From Mucilaginibacter xinganensis (GTDB lineage: Bacteria > Bacteroidota > Bacteroidia > Sphingobacteriales > Sphingobacteriaceae): a DNA stretch of 64,000 nucleotides. Where the stretch lies: positions 25,981-89,980 of the forward strand of contig JAMFSA010000105.1 in NCBI GenBank assembly GCA_026225055.1. The letters are read 5' to 3'. Under the pieces are notes generated by a model. It ran no database searches. It had not been told where the DNA came from and saw only the letters and a list, made by a program, of their open reading frames with translations. This document shows, piece after piece, positions 1 to 9,815 of this stretch (positions within the stretch are counted from its first letter, which is position 1; the number at the start of each line of letters is the position of its first letter). The translations under genes and the position numbers were made by a program.

Positions 1-1
1 C

Positions 2-556
2 TTACGTATAAAACCATTACCGGCATACAAATTACTTGCTTTCACAGGCCAGCATGTAAGCGATGGCAATCAGTTAAACTGGAAAACCGCTAATGAGAAT
101 TATTACACCACATTCCAGCTACAAAAAAGCCTGGATGAAGGTAAAACCTTCACCTCTATTAGTACAATTCAATCTGATAGCTCAGGTGCCTATACTTATA
201 CTGATAAAGCTGCAGGTAAGGATACATCAATGTACCGCTTAATGCAATCTGATGTTAATGATAATATTACTTATTCATCAATCGTAATTATATCAACTAC
301 AGGTAGCCTGGTTCAATTCAAGGTATATCCAAACCCGGCTTCGTCTTATATCCAGTTCCAGGCCAATAGTGTAGTTACCCCCCCATTAAAATTAAATATC
401 TATAATTCTATTGGTAGTATTGTTAAAACCACTACATTTAGTGCTAATACAGGTACTCAGGATCTGTCAGGCTTAATAAATGGCACTTATATTTTGGAAC
501 TGATTGATGTAAATACCAAGAAGAGTTTAGGTACAGCTAAATTTTCTAAATTTTAA
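2..556 (+). CDS. C-terminal part of a secreted protein with a type IX secretion (Por/T9SS type A) sorting domain, truncated by the window edge
   Basis: Frame 2 is open from base 2 through the listed ORF at 230; C-terminus VYPNPASSYIQFQ...LNIYNSIGSIVKT...GTYILELID matches the T9SS CTD pattern. Confidence 0.85.
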   Translation, partial: LRIKPLPAYKLLAFTGQHVSDGNQLNWKTANENYYTTFQLQKSLDEGKTFTSISTIQSDSSGAYTYTDKAAGKDTSMYRLMQSDVNDNITYSSIVIISTTGSLVQFKVYPNPASSYIQFQANSVVTPPLKLNIYNSIGSIVKTTTFSANTGTQDLSGLINGTYILELIDVNTKKSLGTAKFSKF

Positions 557-569
557 AAGATAAACAGCA

Positions 570-797
570 ATGAAAAAAATAACAAAAAGTGCAGCGATAT
601 TAGTACTGTTAAATATATTAATGGTAACGTCAACGTTTGCGGATGATATTTATCCGTGTGATGGAGATCCCGATGGCGGAGGATACACCGGTAACAATTG
701 CCCAATTGATACCTACGTGTGGGTACTGGCCATTGCTGCACTTGTATTCGGCGCGGTATACCTGCACCGCCAACAAAAAGTACAAAGCAGGGCTTAA
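570..797 (+). CDS. Small exported protein with PID-CTERM-like sorting tail
   Basis: Signal peptide, then CPID followed by a TM helix (VWVLAIAALVFGAVYL) and basic tail HRQQK. Confidence 0.65.
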   Translation: MKKITKSAAILVLLNILMVTSTFADDIYPCDGDPDGGGYTGNNCPIDTYVWVLAIAALVFGAVYLHRQQKVQSRA

Positions 798-979
798 TAC
801 CCTAAATAATAGGGCTATTATGTTTTAGATAAATAGCCGGCGTTGCCTTAGTTTATTTTTTACAATTTGGTAAATGATAAGCTAAGGCAATTTGCATTTT
901 AATAATAATCAATAAAACATATTAAACTCAAAACAAAACCAGCTTTTTGCGGTTCTATTAATAACATTAACTGTTCTTT

Positions 980-1195
980 ATGGAAGATTTATTAATATTT
1001 CGCATCTTTTTAGCCTTCCCACTAATAGGGTTGTTCATTCCTGATGCTGGCATGCTACTATCAGATGTTAAGCACCCCATATCAGCCAATCATACCATTA
1101 TTGAAATAACACTGCTTACCAGCATAATCGTATGCTCAATAGGTATCAATTATTTCAAACGGAAAATAAATAATGATTCGCTTATCAGCGCTTAA
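980..1195 (+). CDS. Small membrane protein, unknown
   Basis: 71 aa ORF with two hydrophobic segments. Confidence 0.4.
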   Translation: MEDLLIFRIFLAFPLIGLFIPDAGMLLSDVKHPISANHTIIEITLLTSIIVCSIGINYFKRKINNDSLISA

Positions 1196-1218
1196 TGATT
1201 AGTTGTTCCTGTTAAGGG

Positions 1219-1602
1219 TTATCCGGCTTTTTGCTGCTTAATATTAAAGCTATCTTTCAGCTCCTTCATTTCTATCTCATATGCGCGCATACGTGCATGT
1301 AAAATATCAACCTCAGTGCGCAGCATCTGTATCTCAGTAATAAGTTTGGCCGATTCCGGTTTGTTAATGATCTTTTCGCCTGTACCGAGTATGAGCCACT
1401 CCGGCGAGTATTTGAGTTGAAAACAAAGTTTACGGATAAGATAATAACTCATCTCCTGCTTTCTGTTAATAACTTTGCTGATAAAGCCCTGGTCAACGCC
1501 AATAGTATGCGCAAGGCCGAGCTGTCCGCCATGCTCTTTTACAATTACCTTTAATCGTTTAATTATTGCTTCGTCAGACATTGTGGTTGCAATAATAAAC
1601 AA
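1219..1602 (-). CDS. XRE-like helix-turn-helix regulator with C-terminal coiled coil
   Basis: LAHTIGVDQGFISKVINRKQEMSYYLIRKLC HTH pattern; helical C-terminus. Confidence 0.6.
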   Translation of the reverse strand: MFIIATTMSDEAIIKRLKVIVKEHGGQLGLAHTIGVDQGFISKVINRKQEMSYYLIRKLCFQLKYSPEWLILGTGEKIINKPESAKLITEIQMLRTEVDILHARMRAYEIEMKELKDSFNIKQQKAG

Positions 1603-1663
1603 ACTCAGTATAAAAGCAAATAAATGGTTTAAAATGAGATATAATTTACCCGGGCGGGTAGTA

Positions 1664-2056
1664 TTATTTTATTTGTTCAAAGTTTAACACCTTAACCTTA
1701 TTTATGGTAGCAAGCAATTCATTAAGGCCTGTATGGTACTCTTTAAGGCTTATTCTTCCATGCTCGTAGTCACTGGTAAGCGTATTAAGCTGCGATATTA
1801 TAATTTGCCTGGCACCTTCGTTAATATTAATACGGCCTTGCGCTATCGTTCTTCCGTCATCGGTAATTGTTATATTACCGTATAATAACGTATTTAACCG
1901 CTGTAGCTTTTGCTCAGCCGATCGCATTAGAAATAAAGGTTGTATACCTCTGGCTTTTCTTAAGATTTTCTCTAATCCACTAGTTTGCTGATCATCTATC
2001 AATAACAAACTTGCCGCCACTATCCCTATCACTAAAAAACAAAAAACAAACCCCAT
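1664..2056 (-). CDS. Small membrane-anchored protein, SHOCT-like C-terminus
   Basis: N-terminal TM; C-terminal SDYEHGRISLKEYHTGLNELL. Confidence 0.5.
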   Translation of the reverse strand: MGFVFCFLVIGIVAASLLLIDDQQTSGLEKILRKARGIQPLFLMRSAEQKLQRLNTLLYGNITITDDGRTIAQGRININEGARQIIISQLNTLTSDYEHGRISLKEYHTGLNELLATINKVKVLNFEQIK

Positions 2057-2208
2057 ATACCCGTAAATTAATTCTTAATAAATAATTCCGTTAATAATTG
2101 CTACGGCCCTTTTTGATATAACGTAAATTTCTGCATTATTGTTTACAATGCAGTATTTTTTTTAACATTTATCCTTTTTTTACATTAATAATATATAATA
2201 ATACAAAA

Positions 2209-2234
2209 AAAAGCGACTACCAGGAGTCGCTTTT
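2209..2234 (-). terminator. Hairpin terminator downstream of the 2257-2565 gene
   Basis: AAAAGCGACT...AGTCGCTTTT inverted repeat flanked by A/T runs. Confidence 0.7.
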
Positions 2235-2256
2235 CTGTAATATTTTAAAAACACAA

Positions 2257-2565
2257 TCAATTTAATTTATTCATCAGCTGGTCCATCTGCGTCTGAAAGC
2301 TCTCCTGTGATATTTCAGCCTTTTCATAACTGCTTATAAGTTGTGTTAACTCACTGGTAAGTAATTGCGGGTCGGTATCATGAGCATTCTCAGCATTACC
2401 GTACTTATAATCAAGCACAGTTATAGTAAGCAACTGCTTTAAATTATCGCCGTGCAAATTAACAGTTATCCTGTCTTTTTGTCGTTTATAAATATCAACT
2501 ACAATTACCAACGCAATAATTGTAACAATAACCGAAATTGTCACTGAATCCATATAAAAATACAT
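2257..2565 (-). CDS. Small membrane-anchored protein, apparent paralogue of the neighbouring 130-aa protein
   Basis: N-terminal TM; LISSYEKAEISQESFQTQMDQLMNKL resembles the C-terminus of 1664-2056. Confidence 0.5.
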   Translation of the reverse strand: MYFYMDSVTISVIVTIIALVIVVDIYKRQKDRITVNLHGDNLKQLLTITVLDYKYGNAENAHDTDPQLLTSELTQLISSYEKAEISQESFQTQMDQLMNKLN

Positions 2566-2911
2566 TAGGTTTATGCCCTTGGTAAGGCGTTTATCTATTA
2601 GTTAATAAACGAAATTTATGGTTTTTTAATTTCGAAAACTATATAAAAATCGTTTTTATAAATAATTTTTCGTTTTAGCGCAAAAATTAAGAAATCTATA
2701 CCATTTGAGTTAATTCTTTGTTAAAACCATGTAGTATTTATCATAACTAAAAGAGTAAAACCAGTTAACTTTAACTATAGCCGTCCTATCTAATAGCAAA
2801 AACAATCTATTTTCTGCTTAAAAAGCCTAAAAGCATCTTGTTGCCCAATTGTAACGATCATAATTTGACGCGATAAATGATTTACTATATATTTATAGAA
2901 ATAACAGGTAA

Positions 2912-3406
2912 ATGAAAAAAGCTTTAATTCCATCAGCGCTTTTACTAATATTATTTAGTTTGATATTAATTTCCTTTCAACCAAATACCCTCCCAAACTT
3001 ACAGGGCAGCTATACAGTAAACTATGCAAAGAAAACAACCGCGTACCAACAATTAGCTATTCATTACACCCACACCGGAAAGATCTTATTTTATTTCGAA
3101 GGCAGCACAGGCAAACCTGCGTATAATACCGGATCTGAATATGGCTGGTTATCTTTTAATAAAAAAACCGGAAACTACGAATACATGCCTAAAGACACCG
3201 TTGAAGATTGCAACCTTGAATTTGTAAAAAATGGCGATAAGCTAATCATCAAAACCTTGCACGGCGATTGCGGCTTTGGGCACGGCGTATATGCCGACGG
3301 CACCTATCAGCAAGCAAGCAAAAACAATCCCCAATCATTCACAACCCGAACCGGCAAAAAGGTTTACTTTGATAAAACATCTCCCGAAACCCTAACAGAT
3401 TACTAA
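2912..3406 (+). CDS. Secreted hypothetical protein
   Basis: 164 aa ORF with signal peptide. Confidence 0.6.
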   Translation: MKKALIPSALLLILFSLILISFQPNTLPNLQGSYTVNYAKKTTAYQQLAIHYTHTGKILFYFEGSTGKPAYNTGSEYGWLSFNKKTGNYEYMPKDTVEDCNLEFVKNGDKLIIKTLHGDCGFGHGVYADGTYQQASKNNPQSFTTRTGKKVYFDKTSPETLTDY

Positions 3407-3418
3407 CCTACTCATATC

Positions 3419-3946
3419 TCACTGCCCCAACACCTTTTCATAGCAGTAAAAGCGAAGGTTTGGCCTGAACTTAAATCCCGTTTCGCCGGTAAACTCATAC
3501 CCTAATTTCGGGAACAATTTTCTGGTAGCCTTATTATTGCTATTCGTATCAATACGTAAAATATCAATCCCACTATTTCGTGCCACAACTTCTGCCTGCT
3601 TAAGCAGTGCTTCAGCAATATGCAAACCCCTGTAATCAAGGCCTACAGCAAGACGATGAGTAACAATAGCAGTTTGAGTGATATCCATGCCCGCATGTCT
3701 ATATTCATCCTCCTGATCGGTGGTAATAGCAGCTATACCTGCAACCATACCATCAACTTCCGTAACCCAAAGTTGCTCCTGCGCTATATCGTTTCTAAAG
3801 ACTTCGGCACTAGGATAAGTGCTATCCCACTGAAAATTACCCGACGCATTCATAACAGGCACAACCTGGGCAATAAGCTGCATTATTGCGTCAATATCAT
3901 TTAGTGTAGCAAGGCGGATGATCATATATTGGAATTGAGGTTCCAA
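3419..3946 (-). CDS. GNAT family N-acetyltransferase
   Basis: LAVGLDYRGLHIAEALLKQAE...LRIDTNSNNKATRKLFPKLGYEFTGE is a GNAT acetyl-CoA binding pattern. Confidence 0.85.
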   Translation of the reverse strand: MEPQFQYMIIRLATLNDIDAIMQLIAQVVPVMNASGNFQWDSTYPSAEVFRNDIAQEQLWVTEVDGMVAGIAAITTDQEDEYRHAGMDITQTAIVTHRLAVGLDYRGLHIAEALLKQAEVVARNSGIDILRIDTNSNNKATRKLFPKLGYEFTGETGFKFRPNLRFYCYEKVLGQ

Positions 3947-4003
3947 AAATAAAAATTCCGGAGGTTCAAATTAAACTTTCAAAGATTTTTCTAATCATTA
4001 ATC

Positions 4004-4516
4004 TCAGTCTTCTCTTATAATGCCCTCAACCTCGTCAAAGTAAGCCAACACAGTGCTATACACTTCATTTTGATTCCCTTCAACCCATCGTAATGATATA
4101 GCCACGGTTTTACCAAAGTCCGATTCAAATTTCAGCTCGAATATCAGCATAGCACTGCTCCTGCCCGGCTTCAGGGCTATATCTTCCACATCTTTCCAAT
4201 CCAGTATAATATTGCGGATATAATCCTTAACACCGTTCTCGTCCAGTTCCAACGCTACCTCGCCCTTAAAGGCAGGCATCAACCTGGTAACAATCATCAG
4301 GCCCATCACTGCCATAAACAACAATGCGAACACGCCAAATATCACAGTACCCAATATATCATGCGCCAGGTAGTTTCTGATAGTAGTAGTCAGCAGCAGG
4401 CAAATAAAAATAAGCAGCACAGCCATGCCTGTAAAACCGGCTTTCTTACTATAACGGAATTGAATTATCTCTGACATGATCAAGATTGGATTTATGATAT
4501 AATTTAAAGATAGCAA
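4004..4516 (-). CDS. Membrane protein, two TM helices plus soluble C-terminus
   Basis: 170 aa ORF with two hydrophobic helices. Confidence 0.55.
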   Translation of the reverse strand: MLSLNYIINPILIMSEIIQFRYSKKAGFTGMAVLLIFICLLLTTTIRNYLAHDILGTVIFGVFALLFMAVMGLMIVTRLMPAFKGEVALELDENGVKDYIRNIILDWKDVEDIALKPGRSSAMLIFELKFESDFGKTVAISLRWVEGNQNEVYSTVLAYFDEVEGIIRED

Positions 4517-4670
4517 TTCATCTATAATAATCAGAAATCACGATATCTTATATAACTATAAAGAATTGCGTCCGAGACTATTTCTCGCGTCAGAGAACAG
4601 CTTCGGGCGAAATCAGGCAAAACGATGGTGGCCTTATGTTGTAGTATTTCCAACAAAGACGCAGCATCCC

Positions 4671-4985
4671 CGTCAGTAGAACAGCTTCGGGCGAAATCAG
4701 GCAAAACAATGGTGGCCTTGTGCGCAATGGCAGGGCATAGGAAATTTTTGCAGTGCATAGGGCACTGTGCGTAAATGGCCGCAAACTTTTCCAGCCCAGG
4801 TTTTGCCTGATTTGCGGGGAAGGCCTTGTGCGGCAAAGAAGCATTTCTACTGACTAGCCTTTTTGGTCCTTTTGTGGCGAAGACAAAAGGACTAAGCCTC
4901 CGCGGCTATGAGCGGCTTCACAAGACATTTACGCATTGCATATTCGTCCTACACAGTCGGGGATTGCTTCGTCCCTCGCAATGAC
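4671..4985. repeat. Dispersed structured repeat, copy 1 (5' module also duplicated at about 4587-4637)
   Basis: Shares the ordered motifs CGTCAG..GCTTCGG..GAAATCAGGCAAAAC..TGGTGGC..GGCAGGGCATA..AGCCCAGGTTTTGCCTGATTTG..CAAAGAAGC..TCCGCGGC.ATGA.CGGC with copies 2-4. Confidence 0.85.
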
Positions 4986-4999
4986 TCTTAATTAACTCC

Positions 5000-5701
5000 C
5001 TAATGATTATGCTTCTTATGAATATCCTTCACCAAACACAACTTCTTAATATCCGCAATCTTCACCACAAACGGCGCGTATTTCAGCCTGTTACCTATCA
5101 TCTCCGTAACATTATCCGAGTGCGCTATCACCTCATCCGGCTTATCCCCCGCCAGCAATCGTTTGTACATGCGGTAATCGCCCCATTCAATATAATACAC
5201 CTCGCCAGGTAATATTTTCATATCATGTATCACCTTCAGTGCCACCCAGCAGCCATTCTCAAGGTACGGGTACATCGAGTGCCCCCAAACCGGCAGCGCG
5301 AAATCACACTCCTCAATTCCCGGAAAGTTCATTCTACCTACACTCTGCGTATCATTAATATCGTTATAAACCTCCACGCCCGATGCCGTGGCAATTATTT
5401 CATACATGGGTATCCCATCCTCCAACTTTTTAATTACAGTATTTTCTGGTTGTTTTCTATTTTCCAGATAATCCCTGTATTTATCTTTAAATATCTGTAA
5501 CTTTTCAGGATCAATATTCTGCCTGCTCTTTATAATCTCTGTAATTGAACTGGCCGAATTAAACCCGAGCACTTCCGCCAATTGTGCATTTCCGTTAAAA
5601 GCCTTTCCTTTAAGCTGATTATACAATATAATAAACTCCAGTGTCTCAGGCCTCACTCTCTTTATTTTAGCAGATTTTGATTCGTCTTCCATGATATGCA
5701 A
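5000..5701 (-). CDS. XRE HTH / S24-type (CI/LexA-like) transcriptional regulator
   Basis: N-terminal HTH, C-terminal VWGHSMYPYLENGCWVALK and VYYIEWGDYRMYKRL S24 Ser/Lys motifs. Confidence 0.8.
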   Translation of the reverse strand: MHIMEDESKSAKIKRVRPETLEFIILYNQLKGKAFNGNAQLAEVLGFNSASSITEIIKSRQNIDPEKLQIFKDKYRDYLENRKQPENTVIKKLEDGIPMYEIIATASGVEVYNDINDTQSVGRMNFPGIEECDFALPVWGHSMYPYLENGCWVALKVIHDMKILPGEVYYIEWGDYRMYKRLLAGDKPDEVIAHSDNVTEMIGNRLKYAPFVVKIADIKKLCLVKDIHKKHNH

Positions 5702-5938
5702 AATAAGTTTTCAACAATTCTTTAATTAAATCAAGATATTTCTTTATATTTGTATTGTCAATGGCGCTAAACTATAACAATTAAATATAATATCCAAATG
5801 AAAAATACAGAATATAAAGAAGTTATAATACAGAAATTACACTCCCACTATCGTATAATGCATCCTGTATAAAACAACGTACAATACCAGCAAAAAAGAG
5901 AGAATGAAAAGATGAAGAGATTTAAAACCTGAACCACC

Positions 5939-6124
5939 ATGTATATTGCCTACTCCGCGCTGCAAACCATTGCACAGCCAACCGAAACTAAAACCACCGA
6001 AAACCATTTCACCAACGAATTAATTTTACGCTACCAGGCCTACCAAACCATCTGCAGCAAATACACGCGCGAAATCGCCGCAATCCAAAAATACCTGCCC
6101 GATTGGCAACCAGCATTTAAATAA
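5939..6124 (+). CDS. Small hypothetical protein divergent from the S24 regulator
   Basis: 61 aa ORF downstream of a TATATTTG -7-like element. Confidence 0.4.
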   Translation: MYIAYSALQTIAQPTETKTTENHFTNELILRYQAYQTICSKYTREIAAIQKYLPDWQPAFK

Positions 6125-6130
6125 TTCTTT

Positions 6131-6259
6131 AGTATCAAGTAGCTGGTATCAGGTATCAAGACAATCTTTCACTCTTGATTCTTGACTCTCATCTCTCGGT
6201 TCTATACTGAATTAAACCCAACAGAGGTACTTGATACCTGATACTAACTACTTGATACC
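6131..6259. repeat. Long inverted repeat built from CTTGATACC/T units
   Basis: 6131-6160 AGTATCAAGTAGCTGGTATCAGGTATCAAG vs reverse complement of 6230-6259: 27/30 matches. Confidence 0.85.
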
Positions 6260-6271
6260 AACTAAACGTAC

Positions 6272-6721
6272 TTGATACTAACAAAAATTATGATAAAAAT
6301 CACCCAAAAACTAAAAAACCACCTTTGGTGGCTCATCATCAATGTTGACTATGATTACAGCCGCATTGCCATTGCCGATCACGAAATTAATGGCGACATC
6401 CTAACCTTTTGGCTCGAAGACAAGCACGACTTCAAAAACTCCCTCGACGAGTGCCTACAAGTCGACCTCCCCCTCAAACAGTTCTCCAAAGTAATAAAAG
6501 CTGAAAACCTTAACAGTTATGAAGGCATTAAAATGCACCCGAAAAAGAATTTCACCTACAAGGCCCGCATCGAGATCAACGAACCCATCAAATGGTACCT
6601 TGAAGATGCCAGTCCCAGCGATCAACAATGGGCCCGCGAAGTTATGCTCAAAACCCTCCTAACCCAACTCGTAGAAACCGAGGTATATGATGAAAGCAAT
6701 AATGACCAGCTATTTTTATAA
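6272..6721 (+). CDS. Hypothetical protein
   Basis: 149 aa ORF; possible start at the internal ATG near 6290. Confidence 0.5.
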   Translation: MILTKIMIKITQKLKNHLWWLIINVDYDYSRIAIADHEINGDILTFWLEDKHDFKNSLDECLQVDLPLKQFSKVIKAENLNSYEGIKMHPKKNFTYKARIEINEPIKWYLEDASPSDQQWAREVMLKTLLTQLVETEVYDESNNDQLFL

Positions 6722-6809
6722 CAAACATATGCCAATTAGCATATATAACATAATTAAAATACTTGCATACTGTCCCATAAGTCTTGTAATCATGTAATAA
6801 TTCTTTCCC

Positions 6810-7130
6810 CGTCAGTAGAACAGCTTCGGATGAAATCAGGCAAAACGATGGTGGCTATGTGCGCAATGGCAGGGCATAACAGATTTTTACAGAAGGGTAA
6901 AGGCAAGGTATGTAGCAACAGCAGCATAAAAATATAGCAGCCCAGGTTTTGTCTGATTTGCAGGGTGGGCCTTGTGCGGCAAAGAAGCATTTCGACTGAC
7001 TTGATTTTTTGCTACCTTTTGTATCAAGACAAAAGTAGTAGCCCCCGCGGCAATGAACGGCTGCGAGCGACATTTACACCTTGCATATTCGCTCTGCACA
7101 GTCGGGGATTGCTTCATACCTCGCAATAAC
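6810..7130. repeat. Dispersed structured repeat, copy 2
   Basis: Same ordered motif string as copy 1, including terminal GTCGGGGATTGCTTC..CCTCGCAAT. Confidence 0.85.
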
Positions 7131-7231
7131 ACCTGAAGAATAAGCATTAACGACGATGAGCGATACCACGAGCCAAGCAACTACGCCGCAAATCAAACCA
7201 TAAAAAATAAAATCCTAATTTAGCCCCCAAT

Positions 7232-8386
7232 ATGTCCAATCAACCCAAATCCCCAAAAACATCAAGAATAGCCGCAGCTATCTTCTTCTTTATCTCGGGT
7301 TTTGGCTACACCACCTGGGCATCCCGTATCCCCTCCATCCAGCGCGATCTGCATTTAAACGAAGCGCAATTAGGCATTGCCCTATTTGCTCTCCCAGTAG
7401 GTCTATTGGCAACTATGCCATTAACCGGCAAACTGCTCAGCCGCTTTAGTAGTAGCGCTATCATGCTGTTTGGCGCGGTATTTTTCAATCTCTGCCTGGC
7501 ACTATTAGGTTACGCCACACAGTTTTGGCAATTCCTGCTTATACTGTTCTTTTTCGGTTCATCACGCAACCTGTTCAATCTCTCAACCAACACCGAGGCG
7601 GTGGGCGTACAAACCATGTACAGCAAATCCATCATGACAACCTTCCATGGCATCTGGAGCATGGCAGGTTTTGGCGGTGCAGCACTCGGCTATTTAATGG
7701 TAGCCAACCACATAAAGCCCGCATATCACTTACTATTAGTAAGTATTATATTAACAGTGATAGCATTTTGCTGTTCACCATTCCTGCTGCATCAGAAACC
7801 AGTTCAACAGCCCGATAAGCCTATTTTCTCTCTGCCCGATAAAACGTTACTCAAATTAGCATTCATCTGCTTCGCCTCCATGGCCTGCGAAAATATAATG
7901 TATGATTGGAGCGGAATCTATATGGATAAAGCCGTGCACACCTCGCATGCAATAGCCATAACAGGTTTCATTGCCTTTATGTCCACACTTACCTTTGCCC
8001 GCTTTGCCGGCGATAAAGTAGTTACCCGCTACGGTGTTAAACCGCTCATGCAATACAGTGGTATACTCATCATATCAGGCTTTATGCTCTCGGTTATATT
8101 CCCCTACCTGCCAACAGCCATAATAGGTTTTGCACTGGTAGGCATAGGCACCTCATGCATAGTCCCGCTGGTTTACCGCGAGGCAGGCAAATCAAAAACC
8201 ATGATCAACGGCCTGGGCATTGCAGCAGTATCAACAGTAGGTTACTTAGGTTTTTTAATAGTGCCGCCATTAGTTGGCTTTGTGGCACAAGCCTCCAACC
8301 TGCGCTGGTCATTCGCCATCATATCCACACTGGGTTTAATTATCGTGTGGATGTCATCAAAATTAACATCAGAGGCGTCTCAATGA
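7232..8386 (+). CDS. MFS transporter
   Basis: 384 aa, about 12 hydrophobic helices, FGYTTWASRIPSIQRDLHLNEAQLGIALFALPVG. Confidence 0.85.
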   Translation: MSNQPKSPKTSRIAAAIFFFISGFGYTTWASRIPSIQRDLHLNEAQLGIALFALPVGLLATMPLTGKLLSRFSSSAIMLFGAVFFNLCLALLGYATQFWQFLLILFFFGSSRNLFNLSTNTEAVGVQTMYSKSIMTTFHGIWSMAGFGGAALGYLMVANHIKPAYHLLLVSIILTVIAFCCSPFLLHQKPVQQPDKPIFSLPDKTLLKLAFICFASMACENIMYDWSGIYMDKAVHTSHAIAITGFIAFMSTLTFARFAGDKVVTRYGVKPLMQYSGILIISGFMLSVIFPYLPTAIIGFALVGIGTSCIVPLVYREAGKSKTMINGLGIAAVSTVGYLGFLIVPPLVGFVAQASNLRWSFAIISTLGLIIVWMSSKLTSEASQ

Positions 8387-8423
8387 CCAAAGATCTGCCG
8401 TCGGCAGAAAATATTGGTAGAAA

Positions 8424-8452
8424 ATAAAAAAAGCCGGGATGTGCCCGGCTCA
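8424..8452 (-). terminator. Rho-independent terminator of the RRM gene
   Basis: On the minus strand AGCCGGG-CACAT-CCCGGCT followed by T run. Confidence 0.75.
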
Positions 8453-8481
8453 AAGTCTATTCGAATAAAAATTATAGGCTG

Positions 8482-8772
8482 TTAATTGTGTCTAAAACCA
8501 CCTTTATTACCACCACCACCATTAAAGCCTTTGTCCTCTGCCACGTTCACTGTTATCCTTCTGCCATAATAGCTGGCACCATTCATACACCTAATAGCTT
8601 CTTTAGCCTCGTCTTCGTTCACCATCTCAACAAACCCAAAACCCTTACTCTCTTTTGTTTCACGATCTTTAATGATCCTGAGTGATTTTACCGGCCCAAA
8701 ATCACCAAAAACGGCTGTTAATTCGGCCTCATCCACCTCAAGTGGCAAGCCTGCAATAAATACTTTCATCAA
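8482..8772 (-). CDS. RRM-type RNA-binding protein
   Basis: KVFIAGLPLEVDEAELTAVFGDFGPVKSLRIIKDRETKESKGFGFVEM contains RNP2/RNP1; Gly-rich tail. Confidence 0.9.
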   Translation of the reverse strand: MMKVFIAGLPLEVDEAELTAVFGDFGPVKSLRIIKDRETKESKGFGFVEMVNEDEAKEAIRCMNGASYYGRRITVNVAEDKGFNGGGGNKGGFRHN

Positions 8773-8968
8773 TGTCTTTAAAATTTGTTAAAGGTACTAA
8801 AAAAAGGCCACATTTGGCTACCCTAACTCCGAAAAGCCCACTCTGTAAGTGCTTTTTTACTTAACGGTTACTATACCGCTAATAATTAAAAGTTAAATAG
8901 AAATAATTATGATAGCCCCACATAACTAATGCCCCAATGACAGCGAAGCGAAATGACTTAATGACAAC

Positions 8969-9547
8969 TTACTTAAGTTGCAGGCTAAAAGTGCCCTTAA
9001 CCTTGTAAAAAGGCGCATTAGGCTTAGCATCCTTCGCCAGGAAGGTATAAAACGTACCCTTGGCAAGTGTACTATCCTGTTTGTATGAAGTGATATTTAT
9101 TTTCCCAAAGTCCTCGGTGTTCACGTATTTAGTTAACGCATATTCAATATTAGGCATCTTATCATGACTCAGTAAAAACTGGCTTCCTGCTACCGTGCTA
9201 GTTAAATTACTAAGCGCCTTCCCTGCCGAACTGATCCCAAAGCTCATGTTGTGCTCCTTATTAATAGCCGTTATCCCAAAATACTGGTCGTTACCCGAGC
9301 TAACCGTAACAAAAGCTATTGAATCCTTAGCGGCGTCAAAAGTATAGGTCGAATCCAGTATGGTTAGTTTAAGCGTTCCTTTCACTGCAAGATTGTTCCC
9401 GGGTGAGTTCAGTGTTAATGAGCTGTCAGCTTTAGTATTTACAGATGTTTCATCCCCTTCAACCTGATCTTTTTGGCACGATACAATCATACCCGAAAGC
9501 AGCAGTAAAAAAACGATGAAAAATTTAGTAAAAATTTTATTGCCCAT
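8969..9547 (-). CDS. Lipoprotein, unknown
   Basis: Lipobox LLLSGMIVSC. Confidence 0.65.
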   Translation of the reverse strand: MGNKIFTKFFIVFLLLLSGMIVSCQKDQVEGDETSVNTKADSSLTLNSPGNNLAVKGTLKLTILDSTYTFDAAKDSIAFVTVSSGNDQYFGITAINKEHNMSFGISSAGKALSNLTSTVAGSQFLLSHDKMPNIEYALTKYVNTEDFGKINITSYKQDSTLAKGTFYTFLAKDAKPNAPFYKVKGTFSLQLK

Positions 9548-9774
9548 TAGTAAAAATAATACACTGTTTCTATAATTGGATACGTAAAAATAGTTAAAAA
9601 GGTTGTGCCGATTGGCATTCGTAACAAAAATTTAACAATTATTAACTGCCCTTATTAAAAACAACAAAAAAACTGCCAAAAAACGCTGAATCGGCCCATT
9701 TTTATAAATTTATTTTACCCTTAATACCGCATGATGATGAATACGGCACCATCTCTCATTATTAACAAAATCAC

Positions 9775-9805
9775 TTGTAAATACTAATTAATTTAGCTAT
9801 CTTTG
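9775..9805 (+). promoter_or_regulatory. Bacteroidota sigma-A-type promoter upstream of the terminase small subunit
   Basis: TTG (9775-9777), N20, TATCTTTG (9798-9805). Confidence 0.55.
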
Positions 9806-9815
9806 AATACACTTT

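Noticed and set aside
4531-4844. ORFs 4531-4836 and 4590-4844 (-) with recurring MLLCRTRP/CPAIAHKATIVLPDF peptides, also at 6790-6990, 6887-7180, 10304-10636 and 13039-13317
   Set aside because: They are frames read through the dispersed repeat. The same peptides appear in different frames and lengths in each copy, with no consistent start or stop; treated as non-coding repeat.
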